Of a stretch of DNA of 41,580 nucleotides, positions 39,597-41,580 are shown in pieces. This DNA comes from JACCYX01 sp964610045 (GTDB lineage Bacteria > Chloroflexota > Chloroflexia > Thermomicrobiales > UBA6265), in assembly GCA_964610045.1 (NCBI GenBank), contig CAZSUN010000024.1:1-41580 (forward strand), in the 5' to 3' direction. How positions within the stretch are numbered: the stretch's first letter is position 1; every line of letters starts with the position of its first letter. The notes under the pieces are model-generated. The model was not told the origin of the DNA, did no database searches, and worked only from the letters and a program-made list of their open reading frames with translations. The translations under genes were made by a program, and so were the position numbers.

Positions 39597-40655
39597 TCAG
39601 AAGGATCGGGTATCCAGGCGGTCGATCAACGTTGCCAGTGCCGCGGCTGATCGCGGGGTGAGATGTCCGGCCGCGAGATCGAGCGACCGCGATGCGGCAT
39701 CGTGGTACCGTCGGACGTGCGCATTGGCCAGGTTCGCGATCTCGTGGCGATCCAGGATTGCGAGGATTTCGTCGATTCCGGCAGCGTCGATCTCGTCGGT
39801 CGCATAGATATGTTGCAGGCGTTCGCGCTCGTCGGGCGTCGCCCGTTCCAGCAGGAGCAGGATTGGGAGCGACTTCTTCCTGCGGCGAATGTCGTCGGCT
39901 TCAGCCTTGCCGGTCACTGATTCCAGTCCCCAGATTCCGAGCACGTCGTCGCGGATCTGGAACCCCATCCCCATGGCAAGACCCATGTTCGCAAGGTGGT
40001 GGGCCGTGTCGGGGCCGGCCCCGCCGACCACCGCGCCAGCCCAGGCGGCAAAGCGGATGATCGCTGCCGTCTTCGCCTCGATCATCTGGAGATAGTCCGA
40101 CGCCGGGACCTGTTGCTCGGCCTCGAACTCCAGGTCCATCACCTGGCCACGCACGATTTCGATCGTCACCCGATTGAACTCGTCGACGAGGTCGAGGACC
40201 GTTCCCGGATCGTCGAGGACGTTGCGAAGCCCGAGGAGCGTGAGCTGTGACGCCGCGAACAGGCCATCGCCCGCATTGATCGCCTGAGCGTCGCCCCAGA
40301 CCCGCCAAACCGTTGCCCGGTGCCGCCGGTTTGGACTTCGGTCCTGGATGTCGTCGTGAATCAACGTGAAATTGTGGAGGAGTTCGATCGCCGCGGCGAG
40401 TGGCGTGGCGGATTCGACATCCCCACCGGCCGCGGTGCAGCACAGCTGGGCGATCTGCGGCCGGATCCGCTTGCCCTGCACCTGGATCCTGGTTGCCTCG
40501 TCGGTCGGGACCCCGGCCGTATCGATCCATCCGAGATGAAACCGGACCATTCGCGCCAGCAATGGCGCGGTGCCATCCAGCCGCTCGGTCGCTGCCACGA
40601 GTTCGGCCTCAAGTGTCAGCGTGGCGCGCACCTCCGCTGTTGCGGACTCATCCAT
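39597..40655 (-). CDS. Polyprenyl synthetase (short-chain isoprenyl diphosphate synthase)
   Basis: The 352-residue cytosolic enzyme condenses isopentenyl diphosphate with an allylic diphosphate. It has GKRIRPQ (61-67), the first aspartate-rich motif HDDIQDRSPNRR (100-111), and the second motif QIRDDVLG near residue 240. The residue five before the first motif is Phe96, a feature of archaeal-type geranylgeranyl diphosphate synthases, so a C20 product is a reasonable guess; longer chains are not excluded. The ATG at 40655 is used; the ribosome binding site is weak (a G run about 13 bases upstream), and the frame continues 14 codons. It heads the operon with the PRTase and recX genes. Confidence 0.9.
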   Translation of the reverse strand: MDESATAEVRATLTLEAELVAATERLDGTAPLLARMVRFHLGWIDTAGVPTDEATRIQVQGKRIRPQIAQLCCTAAGGDVESATPLAAAIELLHNFTLIHDDIQDRSPNRRHRATVWRVWGDAQAINAGDGLFAASQLTLLGLRNVLDDPGTVLDLVDEFNRVTIEIVRGQVMDLEFEAEQQVPASDYLQMIEAKTAAIIRFAAWAGAVVGGAGPDTAHHLANMGLAMGMGFQIRDDVLGIWGLESVTGKAEADDIRRRKKSLPILLLLERATPDERERLQHIYATDEIDAAGIDEILAILDRHEIANLANAHVRRYHDAASRSLDLAAGHLTPRSAAALATLIDRLDTRSF

Positions 40656-40845
40656 GCTGGTCGTTCGACCCCCTGGCCGCATGGGTGGTACGGCCAATCA
40701 CGGTTCGCCTCACACATCCGAAGCCGAACCTTTCGCGTAGAATTGGTGGAAGGAATGAGAATCAAGCTCATCCGGCGGGATGGCCATCCGGCGACGGAGC
40801 CAGTGTGGAGACCTTCCCGCAAGCAAGTATAGGGACAGTGCAACG

Positions 40846-41538
40846 ATGCTGGTCTATCTCTTCTTCATGATTCCAGGCGTGCTCTTCATGCTGTGGGCGC
40901 AGTCCAGGGTGAAGGGCGCGTACCAGAAGTACAGCAAGATTCAGAATTCGGCCAACGTCACCGGTGCCCAGGCGGCTCGCCGTGTCCTCGATAGCCAGGG
41001 ACTGCAGGACGTGCCCATCGAAGCGATTGCCGGACAGCTGACCGACCACTACGATCCGCGATCCCGGGTGCTTCGCCTTTCGCAGGGTGTGTACGGGGTG
41101 CCGTCGATCGCGGCGATCGGCATTGCAGCCCACGAAGCGGGTCACGCGATCCAGCACGCCCGGGCGTATGGACCGTTGAAACTGCGCACGGCCATCGTGC
41201 CGGCTGTGGGAATCGGATCGAACCTCGGATTCGCCGTCCTGTTCCTTGGCCTGATCCTCAACTCGGTTGGGCTTGCCTGGGTCGGCGTCGGCCTGTTTGC
41301 CCTCGCGACGATCTTCGCGCTGATCACGCTGCCGGTCGAGTTCGACGCCTCGAAGCGGGCGAAGGAAGCGCTGGTTCAGGTAGGGCTGGTCGATCAGGGC
41401 GTGCGCGGTGGTGAGGAAAGCAAGGGCGTGGCTGCGGTGCTCGACGCAGCTGCCTGGACCTACATTGCCGGATTCGCGTCCTCGGTGCTGACACTGCTCT
41501 TCTACGTCATGCAGGTCATGGGCATGCGCCGCGACTAG
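40846..41538 (+). CDS. Neutral zinc metallopeptidase, YugP-like membrane protein
   Basis: This is a 230-residue inner-membrane protein. A first helix (about 2-18) is followed by a cytosolic or peripheral part with the zinc motif HEAGH (96-100), and three more hydrophobic segments (about 115-138, 142-163 and 203-223). The pattern PSIAAIGIAAHEAGHAIQHA, then VEFDASKRA with a likely third ligand Glu166, is that of the YugP family. Its substrates are unknown. The ATG at 40846 follows AGGGA by about 11 bases; the frame continues upstream to 40780 without a better start. It diverges from the polyprenyl synthetase operon. Confidence 0.92.
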   Translation: MLVYLFFMIPGVLFMLWAQSRVKGAYQKYSKIQNSANVTGAQAARRVLDSQGLQDVPIEAIAGQLTDHYDPRSRVLRLSQGVYGVPSIAAIGIAAHEAGHAIQHARAYGPLKLRTAIVPAVGIGSNLGFAVLFLGLILNSVGLAWVGVGLFALATIFALITLPVEFDASKRAKEALVQVGLVDQGVRGGEESKGVAAVLDAAAWTYIAGFASSVLTLLFYVMQVMGMRRD

Positions 41539-41541
41539 CGC

Positions 41542-41578
41542 GGGCGATCGTGTACCGGCTCAGGGTGAATCATCGCCC
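41542..41578 (+). terminator. Possible hairpin after the metallopeptidase gene
   Basis: GGGCGAT (41542-41548) and ATCGCCC (41572-41578) are complementary, with 23 nt between them. The window ends two bases later, so a T run cannot be checked. Confidence 0.3.
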
Positions 41579-41580
41579 TA

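Overview
The window is high-GC (about 60-65% by eye) chromosomal DNA, densely packed with housekeeping and metabolic genes. There is no sign of phage, insertion sequences, CRISPR arrays or tRNA genes. Gene content, product style and a large Bacillus-type SRP RNA with an Alu domain suggest a Chloroflexota bacterium, probably of the Thermomicrobia; this is an inference from memory of such genomes, not a database result. Two runs of exactly 100 N, one flanked by identical 55-nt sequences, show that this is a scaffolded draft or metagenome assembly.

Left third (1-12,600). 1-656 has no convincing gene. A homocysteine methyltransferase/methylene-THF reductase fusion (minus) diverges from a cyanophycin locus: cyanophycinase then cyanophycin synthetase, with a perfect 13-bp hairpin between them. 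Convergent to it is an operon of a SulP anion transporter and an MFS exporter. Then come a dUTPase/dCTP-deaminase-family protein, a small zinc-ribbon protein, an unknown protein paired with a [2Fe-2S] ferredoxin, and the SRP RNA with a textbook terminator.

Middle (12,100-29,200). An sdhA-sdhB operon ends in a three-helix membrane protein instead of a recognisable cytochrome b anchor. Divergent from it is an M20 peptidase. After an assembly gap come a DinG-type exonuclease-helicase, class II fructose bisphosphatase (glpX) overlapping its end, and rho with a long leader and a long disordered N-terminus. A dienelactone hydrolase/HD-phosphohydrolase pair (minus) diverges from a threonine/serine dehydratase. 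Next are a single-chain AccD-AccA-like protein with unusual active-site motifs and homoserine dehydrogenase.

Right third (29,200-41,580). A glycerophosphodiester phosphodiesterase diverges, across a large inverted repeat, from a tail-anchored protein made of 15-residue repeats. A YtxH-like protein, an IolE-like TIM-barrel enzyme, purK and purE follow; purE runs into the second gap. A HTH-GAF-PAS-GAF regulator follows. On the minus strand are pyrG with a metallo-beta-lactamase-fold hydrolase upstream, then an operon of polyprenyl synthetase, a PRTase and recX. A zinc metallopeptidase closes the window.

Functional themes are nitrogen storage (cyanophycin), one-carbon/methionine and aspartate-family amino acids, nucleotide synthesis (purK, purE, pyrG, a PRTase, dUTPase family), central carbon (sdhAB, glpX), nucleic-acid maintenance (dinG, recX, rho) and protein export (SRP RNA). 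The least explained items are the 15-residue-repeat membrane protein, the AccDA-like fusion, the sdhAB-linked membrane protein, and several perfect inverted repeats in intergenic regions.
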